A stretch of 7,946 bases of DNA from UBA12068 sp038318455 (GCA_038318455.1 JBBQCF010000041.1:1-7946), one strand, 5' to 3'. Shown: positions 1-6,020, counted from the stretch's first letter. Made by a program: numbers and translations. Notes: generated by a model from the sequence alone, not told the origin.

Positions 1-23
1 AAATTATTAATAAAAATAAAAAT

Positions 24-1016
24 ATGTTGAAAGTTGCAATCAATGGTTTCGGACGCATTGGTCGTCCATCGCTCAAAATTGTTTTTGAAAAAGCTGACAT
101 GGAAGTTGTCGCAATCAATGATTTGACCGATATTGAAACAAGTGCACATCTGCTCAAATATGATTCTTCGTATGGTGTTTATGGCAGAAATGTTGATGTA
201 GACAAAGAAAACAGCGAGCTTATTATTGATGGAAAACCAATTAAATATTTTTCTGAAAAAGACCCATTGAATTTGCCTTGGGCAAAACTTGGAGTTGATG
301 TGGTGCTTGATTGCACTGGAATATTTTTGGATCAAGAAGGTGCTGGAAAACATTTGCAAGCTGGCGCAAAAAAAGTTGTTCTTTCTGCTCCACCAAAAGA
401 TGATGTTCCAGTATATTTGCTAGGTATCAACGAAAAAGATTATAAAGGGGAGAATATTGTTTCTAATGGTTCATGCACAACAAATTGTTTGGCTCCAATG
501 ATCAAAGTTCTCGATGATCTTTGCGATGTCGAACAAGGTTTCATGACCACCACCCATTCATATACCAACGATCAAAACCTTTTGGATTTGCCACACCGTG
601 ACATGCGTCGTGCTCGCGCTGCTGCACTTTCAATCATTCCAACAACAACAGGAGCAGCTAAGACTGTGGGAAAAGTTATCCCACATCTCAAGGGGAAGTT
701 GGATGGAATTGCGCTTCGTGTGCCGACCCCAGTTGTTTCAATCGTGGATTTTATTTGCACCGTTTCAAAACCAAAATCAGTTGAGGAAATCAATGCTGCA
801 TTTTCCAAGGCTGCCATGGGAAGCATGCTTAATATTTTGGATGCCACCACCAAGGAATTGGTGTCTATGGATTATAAGATGAACCCACATTCTTCAATTG
901 TGGATTTGCCACTGACCATGAGCATGGGCAATCAAGTCAAAATTGTGGGCTGGTATGACAACGAATGGGGATATTCCAATCGTTTGGTTGAAATGGCTGC
1001 ATATATATCTAAATAA
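24..1016 (+). CDS. gap: Glyceraldehyde-3-phosphate dehydrogenase, type I (NAD-type)
   Basis: This enzyme oxidises and phosphorylates glyceraldehyde-3-phosphate to 1,3-bisphosphoglycerate in cytoplasmic glycolysis; the family is homotetrameric. The 330 residues match the usual full length. The N-terminal Rossmann motif INGFGRIGR (6-14) is followed by the adenine-ribose acidic residue D33. The catalytic block SCTTNCLAP carries nucleophile C151, and the base is H178. The S-loop contains DLPHRDMRRARAAA (188-201), the substrate-phosphate arginine is R232, and NEWGYSNR (313-320) closes the catalytic domain. The N-D-L stretch at 32-34 together with L189-P190 in the S-loop fits NAD rather than NADP preference (inference from family rules). 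The ATG at 24 sits immediately before the Rossmann strand; upstream is only A/T with no Shine-Dalgarno. The gene is not joined to pgk or tpi here and is followed by a hairpin. The assignment is very secure. Confidence 0.98.
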   Translation: MLKVAINGFGRIGRPSLKIVFEKADMEVVAINDLTDIETSAHLLKYDSSYGVYGRNVDVDKENSELIIDGKPIKYFSEKDPLNLPWAKLGVDVVLDCTGIFLDQEGAGKHLQAGAKKVVLSAPPKDDVPVYLLGINEKDYKGENIVSNGSCTTNCLAPMIKVLDDLCDVEQGFMTTTHSYTNDQNLLDLPHRDMRRARAAALSIIPTTTGAAKTVGKVIPHLKGKLDGIALRVPTPVVSIVDFICTVSKPKSVEEINAAFSKAAMGSMLNILDATTKELVSMDYKMNPHSSIVDLPLTMSMGNQVKIVGWYDNEWGYSNRLVEMAAYISK

Positions 1017-1056
1017 GTTATAAAGTTACAAGTTCATAAAGTTTATAAGGTATAGG
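1014..1056. repeat. AT-rich short-word repeat after gap, related to the element before smc
   Basis: Immediately after the gap stop codon the sequence reads as imperfect iterations of a TTATAAAGTT-like word: TTATAAAGTTA, TTCATAAAGTTT, TTATAAGG. The word AAAGTTTATAA is shared with the left arm at 2100-2110 and occurs inverted at 2161-2171. These copies flank the two-RNA region. Low complexity makes chance similarity possible. Confidence 0.4.
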
Positions 1057-1076
1057 TAAATGCTGTATAAATAATA

Positions 1077-1115
1077 TACCAAAAAATGGCTTACAATAGT
1101 CATTTTTTGGTATTT
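1077..1115 (+). terminator. Intrinsic terminator-like hairpin after gap
   Basis: A perfect 12-bp inverted repeat, TACCAAAAAATG (1077-1088) and CATTTTTTGGTA (1101-1112), has a 12-nt loop 60 bases after the gap stop codon. The stem is AT-rich and the downstream T run is short, so it is a weaker terminator than the others here. The symmetric A/T sides would allow it to work in both directions. Confidence 0.6.
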
Positions 1116-1128
1116 AATATCGGCGCTA

Positions 1129-1157
1129 TTGACAAAATGCAAAAAATGGAGTATACT
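1129..1157 (+). promoter_or_regulatory. Sigma-70 type promoter of the first RNA gene
   Basis: The -35 box TTGACA (1129-1134, 6 of 6 consensus) and the -10 box TATACT (1152-1157, 5 of 6) are separated by exactly 17 bp. The predicted start is about 1164-1165. No credible protein gene follows; the promoter reads into the inverted-repeat-rich region that ends at the terminator at 1516-1555. Confidence 0.85.
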
Positions 1158-1163
1158 TAATAA

Positions 1164-1555
1164 TCAAGGTAAGCAAGTAAGCAAGTTCATTAAATTTTGG
1201 AAAGCACAAACGGGAAAGGTATTTTTGTAAAGAAATCATAGAATTAGACAATGTAAATACTTTTCTGTTTGTACCTTTCAAAAAATCGAAAGGACATCTT
1301 ACCTTGGGGGAGGTGGAAAGATGTATACGAGTGGATTTATTTAGCTTTAGCGCTAACGTTGTGGTGATAATCCGCATTGTTAGCGCCGAAAACAACAAAT
1401 GTAGTTTTTTGGCAGGGTTCGCCCTTGGCATCCCTCGGGTCAGAAACTTCTGGACCCATCCGGCCACCATTTTTGGTGACCATCGCTCGGGATCGCGCGC
1501 GGCACCCTGCCACACAAGAGATATATATCAAATGATATATATCTCTTTTTCTTTT
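1164..1555 (+). ncRNA. Putative structured non-coding RNA 1 (about 390 nt), family not recognised
   Basis: This is an autonomous transcription unit with its own consensus promoter and a perfect terminator but no credible coding sequence. Visible helices are: CAAGGTAAG (1165-1173) with CTTACCTTG (1298-1306), a 9-bp pairing at the predicted 5' end; a long hairpin of 1206-1224 with 1255-1272 carrying one bulge; a hairpin of 1350-1364 with 1372-1386 that is GC-rich at its base (GCGCTAAC/GTTAGCGC); and a 3' domain closed by GGCAGGGT (1411-1418) with ACCCTGCC (1504-1511). That domain encloses an ATCCC/GGGAT helix and two hairpins (1437-1457 and 1462-1481). CATCTT (1295-1300) could instead pair with AAGATG (1317-1322), a possible conformational switch. 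The 1411-1511 domain is far more GC-rich than its surroundings, as is common for structured RNAs in AT-rich genomes. I looked for RNase P, tmRNA, SRP RNA and group I intron signatures and found none. Function unknown. Confidence 0.7.
1516..1555 (+). terminator. Intrinsic terminator of RNA 1
   Basis: A perfect 15-bp inverted repeat, AAGAGATATATATCA (1516-1530) and TGATATATATCTCTT (1533-1547), is followed by a T-rich tract to 1555. It lies just before the next promoter's -35 box at 1558, so the two RNA units are packed almost end to end. Confidence 0.85.
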
Positions 1556-1557
1556 GT

Positions 1558-1585
1558 TTGACAAATATTAATTTGGGTATATGAT
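1558..1585 (+). promoter_or_regulatory. Sigma-70 type promoter of the second RNA gene
   Basis: The -35 box TTGACA (1558-1563, 6 of 6) and the -10 box TATGAT (1580-1585, 5 of 6) have a 16-bp spacer. The predicted start is about 1591-1593, at the foot of a long hairpin. The box quality matches the promoter at 1129. Confidence 0.8.
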
Positions 1586-1590
1586 AGAGG

Positions 1591-2023
1591 TGTCAGGGGG
1601 ATTGTGGTGTATTTTGTTTAAAAAAACAAAACTACAACATCATCCCTCCTGACACCAACCTTAGTTGATTGCACCTTACATATTTTCAGTTTCGGACCGA
1701 GGGGATTATGGTCAGTTCATTCATGGTGAATGTTCGTACCAGCAAACCTTAATAAAGGGTATTATAATTTAGTCTCCCTTCGCTCCGAAAAACATAGAGT
1801 GCGCAAAAAAGAGTTTTTGCTAACTTTGTCACAGGGCAAGCATTCAATTGTATTGAATCCGTGCGAAAACACTCGACAAAGCAGATTCTTTTTTCACGCT
1901 CGTTGTTTTACCAGCGGGTGGGAGTGTGGTTTGAAACTTTTGTTTCAACTAAAAAACCACACTCCCGCACGACCAACCAATTCAAAACACTTAGAAAATC
2001 ATTTCTAAGTGTTTTTCTTTTTT
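1591..2023 (+). ncRNA. Putative structured non-coding RNA 2 (about 430 nt), family not recognised
   Basis: This is a second autonomous unit with its own promoter and terminator. Its first 70 nt form a near-continuous hairpin (1589-1656) with outer arms GGTGTCAGG/CCTGACACC and inner arms TTTTGTTT/AAACAAAA; only two mismatches and two bulged C residues interrupt about 30 pairs. Smaller hairpins follow: CATTCA/TGAATG around 1719-1733, ACCTT/AAGGG-T near 1746-1760, GCAAAAA/TTTTTGC near 1803-1820, and ATTCAAT/ATTGAAT near 1843-1859. Near the 3' end is a perfect 13-bp helix GGGAGTGTGGTTT (1920-1932) with AAACCACACTCCC (1954-1966), enclosing GAAAC/GTTTC. A terminator follows. The + strand frame across 1730-2008 has no recognisable protein character and includes both arms of the last hairpin. 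The string TTTCGGAC near 1691 faintly recalls tmRNA, but there is no tag frame and no T-arm, so I do not call it tmRNA. Function unknown. Confidence 0.65.
1984..2023 (+). terminator. Intrinsic terminator of RNA 2
   Basis: A perfect 14-bp stem, AAAACACTTAGAAA (1984-1997) with TTTCTAAGTGTTTT (2002-2015), has a 4-nt loop and is followed by a T-rich tail to 2023. It is one of the strongest terminators in the window, and no protein gene precedes it within 900 bases. Confidence 0.88.
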
Positions 2024-2092
2024 GGGTGGGTATTTGAATAAGAACTTACAGGCATATTCTTTCCTAAAATAAAATAGTATAGTACAATGAAG

Positions 2093-2193
2093 AAGTTAAA
2101 AAGTTTATAAAGTTTCAAGTCCATCAGGTTCATGATGATTGGATTTTCTTTGTATTTACTTTATAAACTTTAAAAACTTTTTACTTTTAACTT
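2093..2193. repeat. AT-rich inverted-repeat element upstream of smc
   Basis: AAAGTTTATAAAGT (2100-2113) is the exact reverse complement of ACTTTATAAACTTT (2158-2171). Outer ends AAGTTAAAA (2093-2101) and TTTTAACTT (2185-2193) add terminal complementarity. The 44-nt interior (2114-2157) is not repetitive. The right end lies 12 bases before the smc start, so the element would sit in the smc leader. Related words occur at 1014-1055 after gap. It could be an interspersed palindromic or MITE-like repeat, a leader hairpin, or a protein-binding palindrome; the sequence alone does not decide. Confidence 0.55.
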
Positions 2194-2205
2194 GCGCGAA
2201 GTGCT

Positions 2206-4506
2206 ATGTATTTAAAAAAAGTTGAAATAGCAGGCTTTAAATCTTTTGCCAATAAGACCACTTTGGAATTTCTTCCCGCAGGCAGTTTTAGTGGTGGCTC
2301 TGATGCTCGCGGAATAACTGCAATTGTTGGACCGAATGGCTCTGGAAAATCAAATGCTTCTGATGCAATCAAGTGGGCACTCGGAGAACAATCAATGAAA
2401 ACGCTGCGTGGAAAAAAAGCGGAGGACATCATTTTTGCAGGATCAGGGACAAAAGCGCGCCAATCAAGCGCTCAAGTTTCTTTGTATTTTGATAATGCTG
2501 ACAAAAGAATCCCACTTGAATTTACTGAAGTTGTGATTACGCGTAAATTGTTTCGCTCTGGAGAATCAGAATATTTGATCAATGGAAATCGCTCTAGGCT
2601 TTTGGATGTTAGTGATTTGCTAGCTAAGGCTGGCGTGGGAAAAGAAAGTTATTGCGTGATCAATCAAGGAATGTCCGATGCACTTTTAAATGCTACTCCA
2701 GCTGAACGTCGTAGTGTGCTGGAAGATGCAGCCGGGGTGAAGCAATATCAAATCAAGAAAGACAGATCATTAAAGAAACTTGATTCGACGCGCGAGAACA
2801 TGGAACGCACAGCTGGGCTCATTCGCGAAATAGAACCACATTTGAGAATGCTTAAGCGCCAAGCAGAAAAAGCGCAACAAGGAAAAATTGTGGCCGAAGA
2901 GCTCAAAGAAAAACAAACAAAGTTGTTTTCATTTTTGTGGAATCAATTTCAGGTTGAACGTCAGCAATTGTCCACGCAAAAAGAAGCTCTTGGCGCTGGT
3001 ATGATGAACATGCAACGAGAGGTTGATAAGATGACAGATGAACTTAATAATGAATCCGGAAAAGCTCAAGACAATGGAAAAGAAAGAGAATTAGAAACCA
3101 AAAAAACTCAAATCAGACATGAACTTAATAATATCGAAAGGGAATTGATCATATCCGAAGGACGCGTGGTGGTGGAAAAAGAAAAATTGGCCAATCAGAA
3201 AGTGATTGAAATCATTCCAGTTGATCTTAAATATGTTCAAAGTAAACTTTCCAATATTCGCATGGCGCAGGAGCGCTTGATTCTTCGAGTTGAAGAAGCT
3301 GAAAACATGGAAGATTTGCAAGACATCAAAGAATCGGCGCGAGCCATTCAGCAACAACTTTTTGATTTGTATGAAGAATCTGGCAAAGGCGAGGTTGCAA
3401 TTAAGAAAGATAATTCCAAGGAAGTTGGAGAAATCCAAAATAGAATTATTGAGCTTGAGGCTAAAAAGAAAGGCTTTCAATTAAAGGAGGTTGAATTTAA
3501 AGCTTCATTTGAAAAAATAGAAAAAGAAATTGGACTGGAAGTTGAAAGAGTTAGAACCTTGAGAGAACGTTTTTTTCAAGTTGAGCGCGAGTCTCGCACC
3601 AAGCAAGAGCAACTAAATATTCTTAAGGACCAATTTAATGACTCCAAAATAAAACTGGCTCGCGTTGAGGTCAGGGAAGAAGATCTTACCAATGAGATTA
3701 AATATGCACTTAAGTGTGAGGTTGTTGATCTTAAATTTGACGGAGAACAAATAAACAGGGAAATGCTTGATAGGGAAATTTCAAAACTAAAACTTCAGCT
3801 TGAACAAATTGGTGGAATTGATCCAATGATTGTGGAGGAATATAATGAAACAACTGCACGTTTTGACTTTTTGACACAAGAATTGAAAGACTTGGCGGAT
3901 GCGCTCATATCACTAGAAGCTATTATTAAGGAAATGGATCAACGAATTAAGATTGAATTTGAAGAAGCTTTTGAACAAATTAATAAGGAATTTACCAAAT
4001 ATTTCCGTATTATTTTTGCAGGTGGAAATGCGCATTTGACTAAAGCAAAAATAAAGACTCGCAAGACAAAATTATTGGAAGATGGTACAGAGGATGAATC
4101 AAGCGAGGATGACACTCAAGATGATGAAAATAAAAGAGAGGAAATTGGAGTGGAAATTTTTGCTTGTCCTCCTGGGAAAAAAATTACCAATCTCTCAATG
4201 CTTTCAGGAGGTGAACGCTCACTGACTTCATTGGCACTTTTGTTTGCAATCATCTCTCACAATCCACCACCATTTGCAATTTTGGATGAAGTGGAAGCTG
4301 CTCTTGATGAAGCAAATTCAGCAAGATTCAGCAAAATTTTGCAAGAACTTTCAGGCACGACTCAATTTATTGCCATCACGCATAATCGCGAAACCATGCG
4401 CCAAGCCTCACTTCTCTATGGTGTGACCATGGGCGAAGATGGAATTTCAAAACTTCTTTCCGTGAAGCTTGATCAAATTGGACAAGGCGGAAAAATCATC
4501 AAATAG
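2206..4506 (+). CDS. smc: SMC-family chromosome condensation ATPase, short form lacking a recognisable hinge
   Basis: SMC proteins are ATP-driven DNA organisers in chromosome condensation and segregation, normally working with ScpA and ScpB. Both halves of the ABC head are present. The N-terminal half starts with typical MYLKKVEIAGFKSF and has Walker A GPNGSGKS (42-49) and Q-loop Q154. The C-terminal half has signature LSGGE (666-670), Walker B ending in D694-E695, a D-loop near 699-704 and H-loop H726. Two helical, charged coiled-coil arms lie at about 183-330 and 405-600. The 766 residues compare with roughly 1,150-1,200 in typical bacterial SMC. The junction (about 331-404) is too short, and lacks the glycine-rich pattern, for a normal hinge. 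A small insertion (23-36) precedes Walker A and an acidic stretch (625-646) interrupts the C-terminal head. The frame is open throughout, so this is not a broken gene. No Shine-Dalgarno is visible; the start is set by the conserved N-terminus. A terminator follows directly. A RecN or Rad50 identity is less likely given the SMC-specific head sequence. Confidence 0.93.
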   Translation: MYLKKVEIAGFKSFANKTTLEFLPAGSFSGGSDARGITAIVGPNGSGKSNASDAIKWALGEQSMKTLRGKKAEDIIFAGSGTKARQSSAQVSLYFDNADKRIPLEFTEVVITRKLFRSGESEYLINGNRSRLLDVSDLLAKAGVGKESYCVINQGMSDALLNATPAERRSVLEDAAGVKQYQIKKDRSLKKLDSTRENMERTAGLIREIEPHLRMLKRQAEKAQQGKIVAEELKEKQTKLFSFLWNQFQVERQQLSTQKEALGAGMMNMQREVDKMTDELNNESGKAQDNGKERELETKKTQIRHELNNIERELIISEGRVVVEKEKLANQKVIEIIPVDLKYVQSKLSNIRMAQERLILRVEEAENMEDLQDIKESARAIQQQLFDLYEESGKGEVAIKKDNSKEVGEIQNRIIELEAKKKGFQLKEVEFKASFEKIEKEIGLEVERVRTLRERFFQVERESRTKQEQLNILKDQFNDSKIKLARVEVREEDLTNEIKYALKCEVVDLKFDGEQINREMLDREISKLKLQLEQIGGIDPMIVEEYNETTARFDFLTQELKDLADALISLEAIIKEMDQRIKIEFEEAFEQINKEFTKYFRIIFAGGNAHLTKAKIKTRKTKLLEDGTEDESSEDDTQDDENKREEIGVEIFACPPGKKITNLSMLSGGERSLTSLALLFAIISHNPPPFAILDEVEAALDEANSARFSKILQELSGTTQFIAITHNRETMRQASLLYGVTMGEDGISKLLSVKLDQIGQGGKIIK

Positions 4507-4510
4507 ATTT

Positions 4511-4537
4511 AAAACAGAGCATTTTGCTCTGTTTTTA
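4511..4537 (+). terminator. Intrinsic terminator of smc
   Basis: AAAACAGAGC (4511-4520) and GCTCTGTTTT (4526-4535) form a perfect 10-bp stem with loop ATTTT and an overlapping T run, starting 5 bases after the smc stop. It shows that smc is a single-gene unit at its 3' end. Confidence 0.9.
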
Positions 4538-4605
4538 CTAAGAAATAAAGATGTATTAGAGATAGTATTATAAATACAAAATTAATTTTTTTAAATTATA
4601 TAAAT

Positions 4606-5532
4606 ATGGAAAATCAAACAGCAGTTTCAGCTCAATCTCAAAATAGTAATGCACAGGATTTCTTTTTGTATTTGGTAACCTTTTTATCTTTGGCGTTTGT
4701 TTCTTTCGGGGAAGGTTCAATACTTTTCGGCTTTGTTAATAAATTTGTGACTGATTTGGAATTGCGAACATATCCTGCTTTTGATCAAGGCAGTGTAAAA
4801 TTCGGAATTGCAGCACTTTTCATTGCTGGCCCAATCTTTCTGGTATTTTCACAAATAATTGTTAAGAAAATTAATGATCAGAAAATATTGCTCGAATCAG
4901 TGATTCGAAAATGGCTGACATATATTGTGTTATTTTTTGCAGCAGCAACTATTATAGGAGACCTTATAACTTTAGTGGTCAATTTTTTAGGAGGCGAGTA
5001 TACTTTGAGTTTTTTACTCAAGATTTTTATTGTCCTTGTTATTGCTGGAGGAATTTTTGGTTATTATTTTTGGGATATGCGTAGAACTGAAATTTCTTCT
5101 ATTGTAAATAAGCGGTCCATGATTACTTGCGCCTCTTTTATGTTAGTAACTTTTATCGCTGGATTTTTCATTATTGATTCTCCTTCAGTATCTAGACAGA
5201 AAAATTTAGACCAGCAAGTGGTTGATAATTTACAAACAGTTGACAACGCTATTCAGAATTATCTTAGTGAAGCTGGAAAACTTCCACAAAAACTGGAAGA
5301 CTTGCAAACAACGAAGTTTTCTTATGGAGTACAGAGTATTGAAAATATTGATTATAAAATTAAGGATGCTGATTCATATGAGTTGTGCGCAGATTTTGCA
5401 CGTGCTAGTTTAAATGATGCATCGTCACTAAATGGAGCTTATTTGAATGATTGGAAACATGACATTGGAAATTATTGTTTCACTCGCACAGCTCTCAAAA
5501 AAGTGGATGCTTTGATGCCAAGTACTAAGTAG
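4606..5532 (+). CDS. DUF5671-like membrane protein with a pilin-like extracytoplasmic C-terminal domain
   Basis: This is a 308-residue protein of unknown function. Five hydrophobic helices are visible at about 17-46, 66-86, 103-128, 134-156 and 171-191. The basic loops (87-102 and 158-170) predict a cytoplasmic N-terminus and an outside C-terminus. The first two helices resemble the DUF5671 domain as I remember it from Parcubacteria proteins; I could not run a profile search. The tail (192-308) begins with a helix, LDQQVVDNLQTVDNAIQNYL (201-220), followed by a GKLPQKLEDL segment (224-233). This pattern resembles type II/IV pseudopilins just after their N-terminal helix. C261 and C291 could form a disulfide outside the membrane. 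There is no signal peptide and no prepilin peptidase site. A terminator precedes the gene and no operon partner is visible. An AT-rich stretch with TATTAT (4566-4571) lies upstream, but no good -35 box. No Shine-Dalgarno is seen before the ATG. Confidence 0.8.
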   Translation: MENQTAVSAQSQNSNAQDFFLYLVTFLSLAFVSFGEGSILFGFVNKFVTDLELRTYPAFDQGSVKFGIAALFIAGPIFLVFSQIIVKKINDQKILLESVIRKWLTYIVLFFAAATIIGDLITLVVNFLGGEYTLSFLLKIFIVLVIAGGIFGYYFWDMRRTEISSIVNKRSMITCASFMLVTFIAGFFIIDSPSVSRQKNLDQQVVDNLQTVDNAIQNYLSEAGKLPQKLEDLQTTKFSYGVQSIENIDYKIKDADSYELCADFARASLNDASSLNGAYLNDWKHDIGNYCFTRTALKKVDALMPSTK

Positions 5533-5609
5533 ATTGCAAAAAAGTGTTTGTGCCCCCATGACTATTGACAATAATTCAAAAAGGACTAGCAAAGCTTTTA
5601 ATAATGGTG

Positions 5610-5615
5610 TATAAT
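5610..5615 (+). promoter_or_regulatory. Probable -10 box of the HU gene promoter
   Basis: TATAAT matches consensus fully and is preceded directly by TG, close to but not exactly an extended -10. No good -35 box lies 16-18 bp upstream; the TTGACA at 5565-5570 is about 39 bp away and too far. Transcription would start near 5622, giving a leader of about 93 nt. Confidence 0.5.
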
Positions 5616-5622
5616 AAATTCA

Positions 5623-5710
5623 TGCATGAGCCAACATGCAAAACAAATAATTAATAAATAAAAATTTGTTTTCTCTCCAGCATTAATGCTGGTTGAAAAT
5701 GAAAAACAAA
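5623..5710 (+). promoter_or_regulatory. Structured 5' leader of the HU gene with alternative pairings
   Basis: Three successive inverted repeats fill the leader: TGCATG/CATGCA (5623-5628 with 5635-5640), AAAACAAAT/ATTTGTTTT (5640-5648 with 5664-5672), and the perfect 16-nt palindrome CCAGCATTAATGCTGG (5677-5692). TTTGTTTTC (5665-5673) can alternatively pair with GAAAAACAAA (5701-5710), one base bulged, just before the start codon at 5715. The two pairings are mutually exclusive, and the second could cover the ribosome entry site. The 16-nt palindrome could also be a DNA operator. The pairings are directly visible; a regulatory role is inference. Confidence 0.45.
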
Positions 5711-5714
5711 CACT

Positions 5715-5996
5715 ATGGCAAAAATGACAAAGTCACAACTAGTGACAGTCTTGTCTGAAAAAACAGGCTTGGCTAAAAAAGAAGTAACTGGATTCTTTGA
5801 TGAATTGGTTGCTATCGCTTACAAAGAAGTTAAGAAGACCGGAGAATTCGTTGTTCCTGGATTTGGTAAAATGGTTAAAGCAAAACGAAAGGCACGCATG
5901 GGAGTTAACCCAGCAACTGGAGCAAAAATCAAAATTGCTGCAAAAACTGTTGTTAAATTCCGTCTTGCAAAAGCTGCAAAAGAAGCAGTTCTCTAG
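5715..5996 (+). CDS. HU-family DNA-binding nucleoid protein
   Basis: This is a small basic histone-like protein that bends and compacts DNA as a dimer. Its 93 residues match the usual 90-95. An N-terminal helical dimerisation region (4-42), MTKSQLV...GFFDELV, is followed by the family core FVVPGFGKMVKAKRKARMGVNP, of which PGFG lies at 48-51. The DNA-binding arm tip contains NPATG (65-69), with P66 as the intercalating proline. The C-terminal KFRLAKAAKEAV matches the final helix. The arm is rich in K and R. Whether it is HU proper or an IHF-like paralogue cannot be settled from the sequence, so no symbol is given. It is flanked by a probable promoter and a strong terminator and so appears monocistronic. 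No Shine-Dalgarno precedes the ATG, and the leader is structured. Together with smc it represents chromosome architecture in this window. Confidence 0.95.
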   Translation: MAKMTKSQLVTVLSEKTGLAKKEVTGFFDELVAIAYKEVKKTGEFVVPGFGKMVKAKRKARMGVNPATGAKIKIAAKTVVKFRLAKAAKEAVL

Positions 5997-6020
5997 TCAT
6001 TGGATTTTTTCAATACTTCC

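Noticed and set aside
1304..1561. Open frame on the + strand, with overlapping frames on the - strand (1126-1515, 1337-1564)
   Set aside because: They run through RNA hairpins and the terminator at 1516-1547, have no protein-like composition, and exist on both strands because the region is made of inverted repeats.
1730..2008. 92-codon open frame on the + strand
   Set aside because: It covers both arms of the 1920-1966 hairpin and half of the terminator. The peptide resembles no family I know, and nothing near 1730 suggests a translation start.
1164..2023. RNase P RNA, tmRNA, SRP RNA or group I intron
   Set aside because: I looked for the RNase P P4 core, the tmRNA acceptor half with TTCGAC, tag frame and T-arm, the SRP tetraloop region and intron core elements. 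Only faint fragments appear (TTTCGGAC near 1691, GGTGGAAAG near 1312), so no family name is justified by eye.
1017..2205. Replication origin in the long gap
   Set aside because: No cluster of DnaA-box-like words and no dnaA or dnaN neighbour; promoter and terminator structure explains the region better.
5565..5570. TTGACA as the -35 box of the HU promoter
   Set aside because: It is about 39 bp from the TATAAT at 5610, and no acceptable -10 box lies 16-18 bp downstream of it.
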